Part shown: positions 52,595-64,000 of the stretch, piece after piece | How the letters are laid out: the number at the start of each line of letters is the position of its first letter | How positions within the stretch are numbered: the first letter of the stretch is position 1 | Assembly: GCA_030770545.1 (NCBI GenBank) | Contig: CM061097.1 | Coordinates: 16,882,501-16,946,500 of the forward strand | Source of the DNA: Macropodus opercularis | Lineage: Eukaryota > Chordata > Actinopteri > Anabantiformes > Osphronemidae | Reading direction: 5' to 3' | DNA: 64,000 nucleotides | Program-made: the position numbers and the translations under genes | Notes under the pieces: model-generated | Seen by the model: only the letters and a program-made list of their open reading frames with translations | What the model was told of the DNA's origin: nothing | Database searches by the model: none

Positions 52595-52960
52595 TCAGAG
52601 ACTGCTATAGCTGACAGGTTTTCTGCGAAGATCCTTAGATGCACTTCCTTGTCCAGTAAACCCGGTCATGTGGGGTCTCCCTCGGAAGCCACCAGCAGAA
52701 ATGAGAGCTTCGCTGGTTCATCAAATTTTGGGATGTCATTCTCACTGGGGAGAAAGTAAAGGCGAGGGGAGAGGGAGATGCGCTGTGGCAGGGCAGAAAG
52801 CTGTGAGGCAGCAAGAGCGACTGGAGATTACTGCTTACAGACAGACAGAGCGAGCGAGAGAGGGAGGGAGCAGAGGACTAAAGAGAAATTGTAGAGTAAT
52901 GCAGCAGAGTAGCGATCACATACTGTAGAGAGTGAGAGGAAGCTCTCGCTCGTCTCTGTC
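52595..52960 (-). promoter_or_regulatory. cit: Candidate promoter and first exon of the short cit transcript
   Basis: A local GC-richer island in AT-rich DNA. On the minus strand it is rich in CTCT pyrimidine tracts typical of initiators and ends in a consensus donor (GTAAGT, 52594-52589). An ATG at 52669-52667 opens a 24-codon frame (MTGFTGQGSASKDLRRKPVS...) whose TGA is the last three exon bases, so it would be a short uORF rather than the citron N-terminus if spliced to 47128. Inference only. Confidence 0.3.
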
Positions 52961-53382
52961 TCCCGCTTACTCTTACAGTGAACCCCCCCACCCCCTCCCA
53001 AAATTTGTTCTCTCTCTGACTGTTACTGCAGCAGCTGTCCCTAATCACACTAATGTATCCATCTCGATACACGATGCTAAGCTCCCAATAGTTGCAGGTC
53101 ACTGTAGTAATACTGTAATACTACTATGGTAGTAAATGGTGACCAGTATATTAACTTGCAAAACAACAATACTATTACAGTAAATGTTAAAAAAAAACAA
53201 TATAGAGAACAATTAAGTTATTGAACAGGAGTATAAATGGAACATGTGAATTTGTAATATATCTGAAAGACTTAACGACAATAAAGAACTGACAACTTTT
53301 AACAAAGTTCAGTGTTTCATCTCTGCATTATAACAAGCGACAGTGCTGCTGTAAGACTTCATCGCTCATTCTATTCACAGGC

Positions 53383-53519
53383 AAGCAATCAGGCAATAGT
53401 TACAGCAAGCTGAGATTGGTCAAACTCTATGCACTGTAGCATTTCACAGTAAAGCAAAGACCTTGTTATCATTGATTTCCCAACAAAGTCATCATGTCAA
53501 ATCCCTTCTTATCATTGAT
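53383..53519. repeat. Direct repeat, copy B (137 bp)
   Basis: Second copy of 52431-52567 in the same orientation, 952 bp away. Confidence 0.9.
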
Positions 53520-54383
53520 TTATGTGTGTTTCTCAAACTTTAATTTTCAACTGTCTCCTCAGTTTCATTACATGGTAGTTGTTATGTTAATTCATCATAT
53601 ATCTGTAAAGCCAGAATGCCCCCACTTAGGATATAATTAGTCTTGTACAGAAATATTGTAAGTAGCGCTAATGCACATGTCTTGCCACCCAACAAGGTCC
53701 CAGTGTCTGGCACACTAGTTCAGGCTCACCTTGATTTGCTTGTTTGTATGTTAATGTAAGCCAAGTGACACGTCACTGTGATACTGACTTGCAAACTACA
53801 TACTCACAGTGACAGATTACACACGCAGTAACAGATGGCAGAACCTAACCTGGCAAGCTGCACTACATCAGTGCAACAGAAGGGACCAAACTGCTCAGAA
53901 GGTGAAGACACATTACTGTACCAACAATGATTGTTATGTTAGTCAATGGGAGATAGAATACAAGATTCTGCTTCAGATTTCTGTTATTCAAACAAGCAGA
54001 ACTGGTAATGTTGACCGTTTCATTTGAGGGAATAGTTGTGACTAGACAAAAACATATAGTACAGGTTCTAAATGAAAAATTCTTGCCAAAATAGACCCCT
54101 GATGAAGTCATCAGAACTCACCTCTACAGATACTGGACAATCTGCTGTGATAAACAGCATAAAAGAAATGCATACTATTACATAAAAATTATATTTTTAA
54201 TCTCTGCATGAATTCCCTTTTGTCACACTGAAGATACTTAAAAAGTAAAGTTGCATGTTAAAGTGATTAAGCTCATTTAATAAAATTGTTTAATGGAATA
54301 TTACAGTGATGGTGATGTACTCACATCAGTATGAAAATGGGTTTTATTTCAGTACTGGGCTGAGGCAAAGGCATCACACTGAT

Positions 54384-54396
54384 GTTACCTAGCAAC
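54384..54396. promoter_or_regulatory. X-box-like RFX site
   Basis: GTTACCTAGCAAC fits the GTNRCC-N(0-3)-RGYAAC consensus, about 2.3 kb upstream of the bicdl1 promoter. Confidence 0.35.
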
Positions 54397-56690
54397 AAGC
54401 TATTGCATGTCTCTTAGGCCAATCCCAGTTTAGTATTAAAATAAAACAATAACATTCATATCTTTTTGAACTGGGTGTTCTTCATTGCAACACATTCCAA
54501 CTAATGTCCTCTAAATGGCTTGTTGTACAAATATACATGCAATGTGCAAACACAACATTATTCATTTTAGAATTGATTTGCTGCTAATCAATAATAAATG
54601 CTAAAACAAAAAGAATATAACCAGCAAATGATATTTAATAGATAACTATCAATGGTTGATAGACTATCATCAGAAGGGTACCCCTTCAGAAGACGCCACA
54701 AGCTTTTACAGTCATTTAAAGGAGACAGCAGTGTAAAAACACTGCCATCCACTGGCAAAACACAAAAAACGCTTTATTTCCATTTGTTGGTTCTGTCATG
54801 TGGGTATAAAATTAGGTCTATCAGAGAGAAAACTGCAATCCAGAGGTTTGAAGAGCCTGGTTTTGTTATATAATAGGCAGACGAACCTAGCATAAGATGA
54901 AAAAAAAAAGCAGAGTTGAGCCTGTGTGACTAAGAGTTGACGTTACATAAGCACAGAACACAAAGTACAAGAAAGGCACTGCTCTAGATACTATAAACAG
55001 GGACTATACAATTTAATATTGTAACGCATTTTCTAATGAACAAAACAATAGAAAGGGAACTGACAACAGAGAAATAGGAAAAGACTTTTGACTCATACAT
55101 GAAATCATATACCTACAAAATTATTAGTCACTCAAAAAGTCACTGAGGTACAGTATTGTAGCATTGATTTCTGTAGTACATATGATCATATTTCATCTAT
55201 GCAGCCGTAAGAAGGCTTTTGATTGTTTACCAGTGATTTGGGGTATTTGAGTGTAGTGTAATATCCGTTTGTTTCTACAGAGGGAGACACAGTCCATCAT
55301 AAAGAGTATGGTTGGTGAGATTTTAATGTTTATTCCTACAAAGGTCATTTTGCTTATTTTTCAAAATGACATCTGTCTAACGATCACTCCTGACAATAAG
55401 CTAATAACTAATAAGTAATTATCATATATGTCACTTGCGAGTACAACATTGTTTGTCTATTGTCTGCAAAACAATATAACCTTCTACATGGCAGCACTAA
55501 TTACTGTATGTTGCAATGTTTTATCAATAAACGTCATCATGTCTCTGAGGTTGTTATTGAATTTCAACGTGTTGTAAAAGTAACTGTTTGGATAACAAAC
55601 TATTTTAATAACTATAAAAGCAACATACCCCGATACATTATGTAATTCTTTGTACAGCACAACTATTTTTTTGTAACTCAACACCCACAGGATTAAAGTA
55701 ATGTTACTAATGTTGACTGCTAAATGTATTTAGCCCAGTGGTGTATAAAAGCAGTGATGGGTTATAATGTAACCTTAGAAAATCTACTATTGTGCACTGT
55801 GTGGCCCCCTCTGCCCCTGAGGTTAAGCAATAGTAAACCAACATATTGTGACCCACTTCCTTTGTGCTGTCACTACATCAGCTCAGAGGCTCTGTGTGCA
55901 ATCACTTATAAACAATGCCCTGCCCCCAACATCTGAACCTCATCTCCCCCCACTAATGAGATACAGAGACACAGAGATACACATATTGCTGAACCTTAGG
56001 GCCTCTGATAAAGACATTAATTTGTTAACCCTTAGCCTTTACTCATTCCAACATAATCTTAACTATAATCTGAAGCCTTAATTTATGTCCTCACTCTTAA
56101 TTAGGCGCCTCAGTTGATGCTTTTGGTAAGAAAAATGTAGTCTGGTCCAAATTCTTAAAGTTGATGATTCTGGTTGATTTTAATAAATAAATACATGTAG
56201 TTTCAATGATAACCAATGTACAAGAAATAAAGGGTAAATAACACGGTCAATTAAATGCCGCTGAGAAAAAGATGTTTAGTGGAATAAAAGTAGTTAACAT
56301 AAAGTGGAAAAACTCTTAAACCCTTTAAGTATTGCAGATCTCTAGTAGTTTAAAAACTGTACTTAAACCCTGGAAAAGTATATTGCAGTGGCCTGCAGGT
56401 ACATGTTTTGTTTGTTTGGCCTTTAGAAAAATAAAACATTAAATCAACAAAAATAACAAAAAACAATGCGCTACATTAAAAAAATGTGTAACAAGTGTGT
56501 AACGTAAACATTTTAATGTCAGTATTAAAAAGAGTTTCATTTTTATGTACCCATGGGCTTTGGAAAGATCTGCGTTTTTCCCTACTCTTCCATTTCTGAC
56601 AGTGGCTAGTGCTTCGAACATACAGCTGTATGTTCTTATTTAACCTCTTAAAGTGTTCATTTACTTGATGTCACAGATGTGCGTGAGGAA

Positions 56691-57246
56691 AGCACCAAAA
56701 TATGGCGCTATCGTTTTCAGCCAATGAACTGGCCGTTTGTAACAGGTTAGGCCTGGCGTCACTACCGTCACGGGAACGCGCATTTAAGAACCGAAAGGTT
56801 GAGAAACAACCGGGATCGCGCTCATCCATTTATTTGGTAAATAGCTCTGGTGTAACAGGCCGATCATTATGGGGCATACTGGACCCCGAAAAGGGAAGGA
56901 CCCTGACCAACCGACAGCAGCGCATAGCTTATTGAGGCGCTTTATACCGGGATAAAATATTTTGTGTATTCTAGAATAAACATCCACCCAGTGAGCTGCA
57001 GGGTAAGCGGCGTTTGGTGGGATTCGTTCGCCAGATTCGCGGCCGGTAGGTTAAGTGAAGACTTGAGGAAACTGGGAAGACAGCAATTTACAACCTAACT
57101 GAATCGAGCTCGGATGTGCGAGGATGGTGGATGATTTGACACTAACGAGCCGGCCCGATCAGCCCAGCCCAGTCCGAGCAGGGTGGATTCATCCGGAGTG
57201 AAATCAGTCGGCTCTCATCTGTTGGCTTCTCCTCCGCCGGGCGGTT
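56691..57246 (+). promoter_or_regulatory. bicdl1: bicdl1 promoter and 5' UTR
   Basis: CpG-rich island with a CCAAT box (56721-56725, within CAGCCAATGAAC) and a TTTATA element at 56941-56946. The 5' leader has upstream ATGs: 57114 (six codons, ending TGA 57132-57134) and 57124 (about 25 codons), suggesting translational control. The transcription start, probably near 56970, is inferred. Confidence 0.5.
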
Positions 57247-57639
57247 ATGTCCGCTTTCTGCCTAGAACTGCAGACGTGTGCCGTGGTTTCAGCACCACTG
57301 GAACTGGACAGCGACTGCATGGAACCTACGACCAGCTCCGCCGCTCAGGAGCCTGGCGGCTTTCAGGCACACCCGCTGCGGCACACCGGCTCCGGGGGCC
57401 TCGGCATGGCCTTGGAGGAAGAACTGGCCATGCTTACCGGGGAAAGGGACGGCGAGGAAGAGTCGTCGAATCTAGAAACGCCCGCGGTGGGGCACAACGC
57501 AGATTTATTGTCGCTTTTCCGTCAAAAGGAAAAAGACTTGGTTTTAGCTGCTAAACTCGGAAAAGCGCTGTTGGAGAGAAACCAAGACTTGACCAAGCAA
57601 TATGAGAAAATGCACAAAGATCTAAACGAGAAATTAGAG
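57247..57639 (+). CDS. bicdl1: bicdl1 exon 1
   Basis: 131 codons: a variable acidic N-terminus, then the dynein-binding CC1 box and KALLERNQDLTKQYEKMHKD; donor GTAAAC, phase 0. It lies inside the CpG island; the other plus-strand frames here are GC artefacts. Confidence 0.93.
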
Positions 57640-60600
57640 GTAAACTAAAAAATATATCCTTAAATGGCATAGTTAGTTTTGTAGTAAAGCCTGTAGAACT
57701 TCGCATCTACACTGTGAGGCTTCATTACCTACAGTTAATGAAATCATACTGGTCATTCTGATGTATAAGTGAAGTGATCTACACCATCTCTGGAATGATG
57801 CAAAGCCAATGTGAGAAAAAGTTTATATTGAGATTGTATTGTTGTTTTGTTATCAAACACACCAACATGTGGGTAGACTAATCCCATGGCTGTCCAGGGC
57901 CTAGTGTATCTCCTGTACATCTGTTAAAGCCTTTGATCCAAATTCATCCCCATGTTGCAGCTCAAAGAAATAAGCTGCCTCTTAATATCAGATTGTCCCA
58001 ATCACTGGAGTTGTTGCAGTTCCTATCCTAACAGGGCCTGATGTTGTTTTGCAGACTTGTTGTGATTCTCTTTGATAACTTCTTTTGTTAGAACACGTAC
58101 ACAGAGATGAAAATAGTCACACAGATGCCAGCTGCTTTAGTCTTGCACTTAACCAATAGTTCCAACCCCCAGCTAAACATTCATTGCCATGTGAAGAATA
58201 GAAAGAAGCATTCTGTTATCTGATCTGTCACTCAAACAACCTTTGGACAGGAGCCAAATTGCTTCAGTTAACAATGATTCAGACTGTGTTGTTTTCCCTT
58301 CACCAAATTGTGATTTTTTTTGTATGTGGCTGTTCAAGTTATCTCCAATGTGATTTATAACTTATTTATATTTATATTTATAACAGTTATGTATGGAACA
58401 ATAGTCTTGATATGTGGATTATGTTTTCAGATTACTGCTGAATGTATAGTCAGTGCAAACACACTCTTCTGTCTAGTAGGTCAAAGTTTTGCCTGGCAAT
58501 TTTTACCTTTAAAATCACTACTGTGCCTTTATTGTTGTGCAAAGTTTAGTGAAGGGATCAAGATTTCAAAGATTAGTACTGTGCATTCAATCCAAGATCT
58601 AACCCTGTCATCCTTTCTCTATTTACCAACTTGCAGCACTTGGAGCAGGAAAAGCATGAGTTACGGCGACGTTTGGAAAGTCGAGAGGGGGAGTGGGAGG
58701 GTCGTGTAGCTGAGCTGGAGACAGATGTCCAGCAGCTACAGGGTGAACTGGAGCGCCACCAGGTCCAGCTGAGAGAGGCTGACAGGGATAAGACAAAGGC
58801 CATCAGTGAACTCTCTGAACAGAACCATAGACTTCTGGAACAACTCAGTAGGGTGAGGAGCAATGTACTTGTGCAGTAGTGTGAGTGTGTGTGCGTGTGC
58901 CTTCTTCAAGCAGGCTGGATGGAAGATTTAATTAGTCTGGGCTTTGAGTCACTCTGTCACATGGTCTTAATGCTGTGGAAATGTCAGTGTGTGTGTTTGT
59001 TCGGGGTGGGGGTTTGACTTGGTTCTTGGGTCACTCAGTCAAGTTCAAAAATGCCTGGCTGACGTAAGGGGCTCAGCCAAGTGAGGATCCACCATTGCTC
59101 AGGGGTTTTTCCCTAGCTCCAACCTGTCTCACTCACTCACTCATCAATATAAAAGTGCAGCTTCTGGGTCCTCCGCTGAATAATTTAAAAGGATTGGACT
59201 GCGCACTTATGCAATAGCACTCTGTATATTGACAGGTAATTTAAGTGCAGCTATTATGATTGACAGGGTGGAAAAAGTGGTCTAAAATAAATTGTCCCAT
59301 AAAACTGCACTCAATAACACATCTTTAGAGTCTGTAAATTTGTTTGCAAAAGTGATTCTTAAGCTTTTTTGGCAACCAACAGTATAGCCTTGAATTTTGG
59401 CAAAAAAATAAACCATCTTCGGACAGTGAGGTCACTAAAACCTTGTCTTGCCTGTATGCTTTAGGTTACTGTCACGGACAATAAGGCCCATAAGTGCCTA
59501 AGTTTAAGTAAGTTGCACTTTGATTGCATTCATAGGTTCCTCGATTCAACTAATGTCCCTGCAAGGTATTGAGTAGATGACGAGGTCGGTTCAGTTTAAA
59601 AAGAAACTTAGTACACCGTAATGTGCAAAGAGGGCCACTGCATTGTGACATGGGAAAGTGAAGCTATAGTCCTGCAGATGCGATCCACTCTGGGCACACA
59701 TGAGAACAAGCAGAGATTGGCAGAAGATGCTAATTGATTGAGCTGAGAGTGCTGGTGCGTGTACCCACAGCTGACTAATCTGTGCTAAGGAGCTCAATAC
59801 AACATTTCAGTCTGCTCCAGGTACACATCAAGAGGACACTGGGTTTTTTGTTTTACACTGTTCATACTGTAAACAAACATGGCTTATGGCTGCAGTTGTC
59901 TCATATGTCGCAGGGCTGACTTTGCTTTTCATCAAGAGCAGGACTAGGTTGGGAATCTGCAGTATAATGTAAGACCATTATAACAACTTAAGGACTATAC
60001 ACAGATGCATCAAAGTCTTGCTATCTCCAAAACACTTACATTTCATGATGCCCAAGAACTATGTAAACAAAGGTGGACAAGCCCGTGCAGGTGCTTAGAT
60101 AACGCTGTCAGCACTGCTTTTGCTCTTCTGGGAGAAGATAAGATCTGTTGCCAGGCTCATTCTGCTCCAAGAGCGAAAGGCTCTGTGTGGCCAGTTTTAA
60201 CCACCACAGTTGAGAGCAACTCACCTGTTTCCCTTCATCACATTAAATCAGCCTTGAGCTCCTGCTGTTGTCTCAGCACCAGCATTACATTGCAGCCACG
60301 GACTGTGCTGGACTGGTCAGTCACTATAGATTGCTGGAAAAGCAAGCACTTAGCAGAATTAAACTTCATTTGATGTAATTGAAACCTGGGTGTGGGGATC
60401 TATAAAGTTATTCATTGAAAGTGGTCTTCATTGGGTTTTGGGGGTGGAGCATAGCTTGTGGTCTTTGTGAGTCACAAATTGAGATCTGAGGAGATGAGAC
60501 GTAATTGGCTGCATTGATTCAGATCCTATGGTTCAGTGTGTTTGGACAGATAGAGGGAGATCTGCTGGGTAATAAAATAAATCAGGTCAACAGCAGCGCT

Positions 60601-63600
60601 CTCTCTTTCTTTCTTCCTTTGAGTTTGTGCCTTTTTCTGTTCTTTGCTTTCATTTGGTTCCCTCTGTCTGGGCTTTGTGACTAAGGATTTTTTTTGAGAA
60701 CTGTTTGCAGCTTGGAGTCAATGGATTGAATATAAACCTAGCCTGAGGAAGTCCTGCAGTAGTGAGGCCACTGGAGACCTGCTATTTTCATGTGCTCCTC
60801 CGTCTCTCACAATCGCTAACCCTTTAATGGAAACATCAACCGTTTATGAACTAAATCACTCTAAATGAGCTTCCTGTAAGATGTGTCATCTCTCTATAAT
60901 TTTATGAAGCAACAGACTTAGAAACAACAGAAACAGAAAAAAGGAAAACATGTAGTATCAGAAAAAGTTATTTTTTATATTCTTACAAATTTTATAAGAC
61001 AAATAATTTTGCCAAAGATTTCGATTCAGATAAACTGTAGATAAAGTCTCATTAGTAACTCAGCTATCACATACTGTATAACAGAGCCTATAATTGGCTG
61101 CAGTGGTATGACCTTCAGAGGGCAGGACGCTCTGCAGGAAGTGATGTAAGTCATGAAGTAAGATGCAACACTGAAGGGATTAGCTATAATCTGTGCTAAT
61201 ACCTTTGCCATATGGGTTCAGTTAGGGACCATACTAACTCCCGACCACACTTTGCTTAATTAATAACAGCAGGTAACTTATATATTTGGGCAAAGGAGAT
61301 TGGCTCTATATTCACATAGCTTGAGTATGTTTAGCTGTCTGTGTGTGGGTAGGTGGGTGGGGGTGGGAAGGTGTAAGTGATAAGACCACTCATTAAATTC
61401 AGCACAGCTAGATTTCCATCAGTACTGGAGTTCAGTGTAGGAGCTTGTTTTTGTTCCACCACCGCTAATCTGAACAAAGCAAACCAGCAGGAATGGGACT
61501 TATTCTAATTATATTACCACACATGCTCAAAGAAGGATGGGGACCCAGCAATCCCCAACGTGAATCTGGGATTGTATGTTGCTTTTCACTTAGCACCATG
61601 ATGTGGTTACTGTGTCACACTCTGCACTGGACTCATTTCCACTGTTCCTTGTACAACTTTCAACCACTGTTAAACAAGTCAATGGAAATCTGTCCAGCCT
61701 TTGTTTCATTCAGAACCAGTTGCTGAGACACATGAAGTCTGTGTGTCATCAGTCCAAGGTAGCTGTTTCTCACAGGATTTGCTCTGTGATTGAAACATAT
61801 TGTCACACTGAGGATGGTATAAGCCTTTGAACATGGGGTTGCTCATTCTTGATAAGTCTAGACAAGGCAGCACTCAGACTTGAGTATAAATAAAGGAAGA
61901 TACCAGCAGTTTAGAGACCACAGGTTGCGGTTTCACCAATCCCATTGCTCCCTGGTTGCCGTAACAACCAGAGTGACATGCAAATTGAAGCCTCGTGTGT
62001 TGTTACTATGGGAATGTACTCTACAGTGTGACATAAGGTTACACATAGTTATAAGATAGCTTGCACCACTAAAGACACGCAATTCACATACAACCATATG
62101 TGCTACATCATGTTCCACAGCCAAGGACTGAATCAGTTGTACTTTAGTTTACGTACCTCCACTGTAAAGTAGTTGCACAAGGATGTGTCTCTCTGCTGAG
62201 TCCTACTTTGCTGCCCTGGATTCCTTGGCAGCAGCCTGATTTGCCCCTGTTTGTGCTGATACTGCTTGATCTGGCATATCTGAGGAATATATGCACAGAT
62301 TAAGTGACTGTCTGTAAAATCGGGCAGTTTGCGGTCAACCCTGTTCTTTTCTGACATCATTTCAGTCTGTCGGCTTGTTGAACCAGTGGGTCAGATATCC
62401 TCTACATCTGTTTCCCACAAGGAACAGCATCATGACCCACATCTGGCCACTAAATATTCACAGGCTCATAGCTCATAGTAATAGAACAAAATCACTACAG
62501 CAGATCCCTGTACCCAACAATATCATTTATCTATAGACATTAAATAATTTTTCAGGCCCAAAGGATGTGATTCACAGTTTGTTAATTGTGTCTTAAAATG
62601 ATCAGTTGCAACACTGAAAAAAGGACTTTCTTGTTGTAATGATGATGGTCATACTGCAAATTAGAAACCTCTTTCCTGTCATAGTTTCAGTTTAAGTGAT
62701 GAGCTAATAAAAGTCACAGTCCTTGCTTGGTTTATCTGAACAGGAGGCAGGATGAGGTTGACAAATTCAAGATGAGAGTATCAAATATTTCTTTTCTATT
62801 GCTGATCAGCGTAGACATAGTGTCTAGATAGTAATATTGGAAAAAGACTGGAAGATACTTACTTTGATTAACTGCTGAAGTCACATGTTCAATTCAGATA
62901 AAGATTTTGGCATATAAAAATGAAACTGCACAGAAGGGAATCTTTGTATGGACACCTGACTAAGTCATACATACAAGTGAAATAGTGGAAATACTCTACT
63001 CTACAAATACCTCAAAACTGTACGTAAGTACAGTAATTAAAGAAAAAAAAACATATGGTCATACTTACCACCTCTAAAACATAAAACAGTAATACAGGTA
63101 CAATATATATTTTATTTTAATGAAATTTACAATTAAAACAGGTTCAGCATTCAGTTCAGCTAAAAACATGAGGGTAAACAATACTAAAGGTTTGTGATCC
63201 ACTTAACTTTACTTTTATTTCCTGACATATATTGTTTTTTTGTGCTGTGTAATAATGGTAATGATTCAACACTGATACACCACAATCCTAAGGGTAAGTG
63301 GTAAACACCGCTAGAGTAGTCAGCTTTTCCAGTCAGTGTCTATTGGAGCTGAAACTGAATTGTTATTCCCATCAGTGTACAACATGTGGATAGAGATGAA
63401 CCCGAGTAAGATAATATATCTGCAAGAGCAGCTTGTAGTCAACAGTAAACCTCCTCAGATCTCAAGCCTGTTCCCTTCTTCATGCGGTAGTGTGCAGTGC
63501 GACCTAGAGGCTGTTCGTCATACTAATGCAACAAGTCTTGTTTTTTTCACATGGCTTGCAGGAATTGAAAAATAAACCAAAAGACATATTTTGAATATAT

Positions 63601-64000
63601 TTTGTCCATGTTTAGTCTCCACTGTGTGGTTTAAACAGAGCCTTTGTTAGGATTTGTTTATTTTTTGCTATGGTAGTGAAGATATTGTGAAGTCTTCTGA
63701 GTGCAGCTCTATGCTAATCATGTACAGCCAGACTAAACTTTTGTGTCTTCGTATGTGTGTATATGTGTATGTGTGTTTAGTTTAGATTTATATAAACCTG
63801 ATTTGCATTTGATAAATCTGTCCAGCGATGTCACTTGAGATGCTTGGAGATGAAAAAGAAAGCCAGAGTTTGCAGATGACTAAAATCCAGGGTGTGTTTT
63901 ATTGTCTTCTGTGAGTATAATGTAGCAATACCCGTATGTAGTAAGAACCACATTTAAGGCAAATCACTATCTCTGTCCAGGCTGCAGAGGTGGAGAGGCA
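57247..64000 (+). CDS. bicdl1: bicdl1, BICD family-like cargo adaptor 1 (5' part; runs off window)
   Basis: BICDL1 (BICDR1/CCDC64) is a coiled-coil adaptor linking Rab6 secretory vesicles to dynein-dynactin and kinesin. Three exons are visible: 57247-57639, 58637-58852 and 63981-64000 (cut). The N-terminus MSAFCLELQ matches the MSAFCL start of vertebrate BICDL1. Residues 86-116 (DLLSLFRQKEKDLVLAAKLG...) contain the CC1-box AAxxG (AAKLG, 101-105) used by BICD adaptors to bind dynein light intermediate chain. Head-to-head with cit, as in mammals. About 205 of roughly 570 residues are present. Confidence 0.93.
57640..58636 (+). other. bicdl1: bicdl1 intron 1
   Basis: 1.0-kb intron; nothing recognised in it. 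Confidence 0.6.
58637..58852 (+). CDS. bicdl1: bicdl1 exon 2 (coiled coil)
   Basis: 72 codons, HLEQEKHELRRRLESREGEW, ELSEQNHRLLEQLSR; phase 0/0, donor GTGAGG. Strongly heptad, nearly identical to the vertebrate family. Confidence 0.93.
58853..63980 (+). other. bicdl1: bicdl1 intron 2
   Basis: 5.1-kb intron with short GT runs near 58889 and a G-rich stretch near 61350. The open frames at 60005-60373 and 61493-61830 have no resemblance I recognise. Confidence 0.55.
63981..64000 (+). CDS. bicdl1: bicdl1 exon 3 (truncated by window end)
   Basis: The acceptor CTCTGTCCAG is followed by AAEVER, continuing QLSR into the family's SxASEVERQ segment. Only 20 nt are visible. Confidence 0.8.

Larger units (their letters stand above)
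52745..56690. other. cit-bicdl1 intergenic region
   Basis: AT-rich DNA with the second 137-bp direct-repeat copy, an X-box-like motif (54384-54396) and no recognised exon. I searched by eye on the minus strand for kinase landmarks (HRDIKPEN, DFG, APE, GxGxFG) and found none. Confidence 0.5.

Noticed and set aside
53107..53150. TACTAC/GTAGTA inverted repeat with GGTCAC/GTGACC ends
   Set aside because: Pairing is patchy outside two short blocks and within reach of chance in this low-complexity stretch.
56702..56935. 77-codon plus-strand frame upstream of bicdl1
   Set aside because: It overlaps the bicdl1 promoter island with CCAAT and TATA-like elements and has no family match.
57183..57554. 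123-codon frame overlapping bicdl1 exon 1 in another frame
   Set aside because: It is Arg/Gly-rich out-of-frame sequence of the GC-rich exon; the MSAFCL frame is the one that continues into exon 2 and matches the family.
1..64000. CRISPR arrays, phage, operons or other prokaryotic systems
   Set aside because: All genes are intron-containing vertebrate genes; no regularly spaced repeats or bacterial-type reading frames occur.

Overview
This window is nuclear DNA from a ray-finned fish, most likely a percomorph teleost. It is AT-rich and intron-dense, with GT-AG splicing throughout, many CA/GT microsatellites, teleost-type tRNA-derived SINEs and a 5'-truncated L2/Maui-like LINE. It holds three vertebrate genes in the order mtmr3 (+), cit (-), bicdl1 (partial, +). 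I reconstructed exon structures by hand from splice signals, reading-frame continuity and recognition of the vertebrate protein families. No alignment or database search was run.

1-22 kb: mtmr3, a myotubularin phosphoinositide 3-phosphatase. A CRE-bearing promoter near 500 is followed by non-coding exons. The start codon is the last three bases of exon 3. The 18 coding exons sum to 3,663 nt in one consistent frame (1,220 aa): PH-GRAM, a phosphatase domain with an intact HCSDGWDR loop, a long acidic linker and a C-terminal FYVE finger. A 27-nt microexon (16926-16952) would insert 9 residues inside the FYVE finger. A LINE lies in the intron before exon 11. The 3' UTR probably runs to about 22.05 kb.

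22-47 kb: cit (citron), on the minus strand and tail-to-tail with mtmr3. Thirty-eight exons give a continuous frame of 1,622 codons from the first usable Met at 47095: coiled coil, C1, PH, CNH and a basic SP-rich tail. The last exon encodes a PDZ ligand (QSSV); reading through its donor instead ends the protein at KVL. A 24-nt cassette microexon before the C1 domain encodes RRRVTFE, which contains a PP1-docking RVxF motif. I found no kinase-domain exons between the first recognised exon and bicdl1, so this copy looks like a kinase-less (citron-N type) locus, possibly one of the teleost duplicates.

47-57 kb: intronic and intergenic DNA. It holds two strong inverted repeats (47154-47224 and 51599-51642), a 137-bp direct repeat pair (52431 and 53383) flanking a candidate short-isoform promoter and exon, and a decayed transposon.

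57-64 kb: bicdl1 (BICD-family dynein adaptor), + strand, divergent from cit. A GC-rich promoter and exon 1 carry the dynein-binding AAxxG box; exon 2 continues the coiled coil; exon 3 starts at 63981 and runs off the window. CIT and BICDL1 are also head-to-head neighbours in mammals, which supports both identifications.
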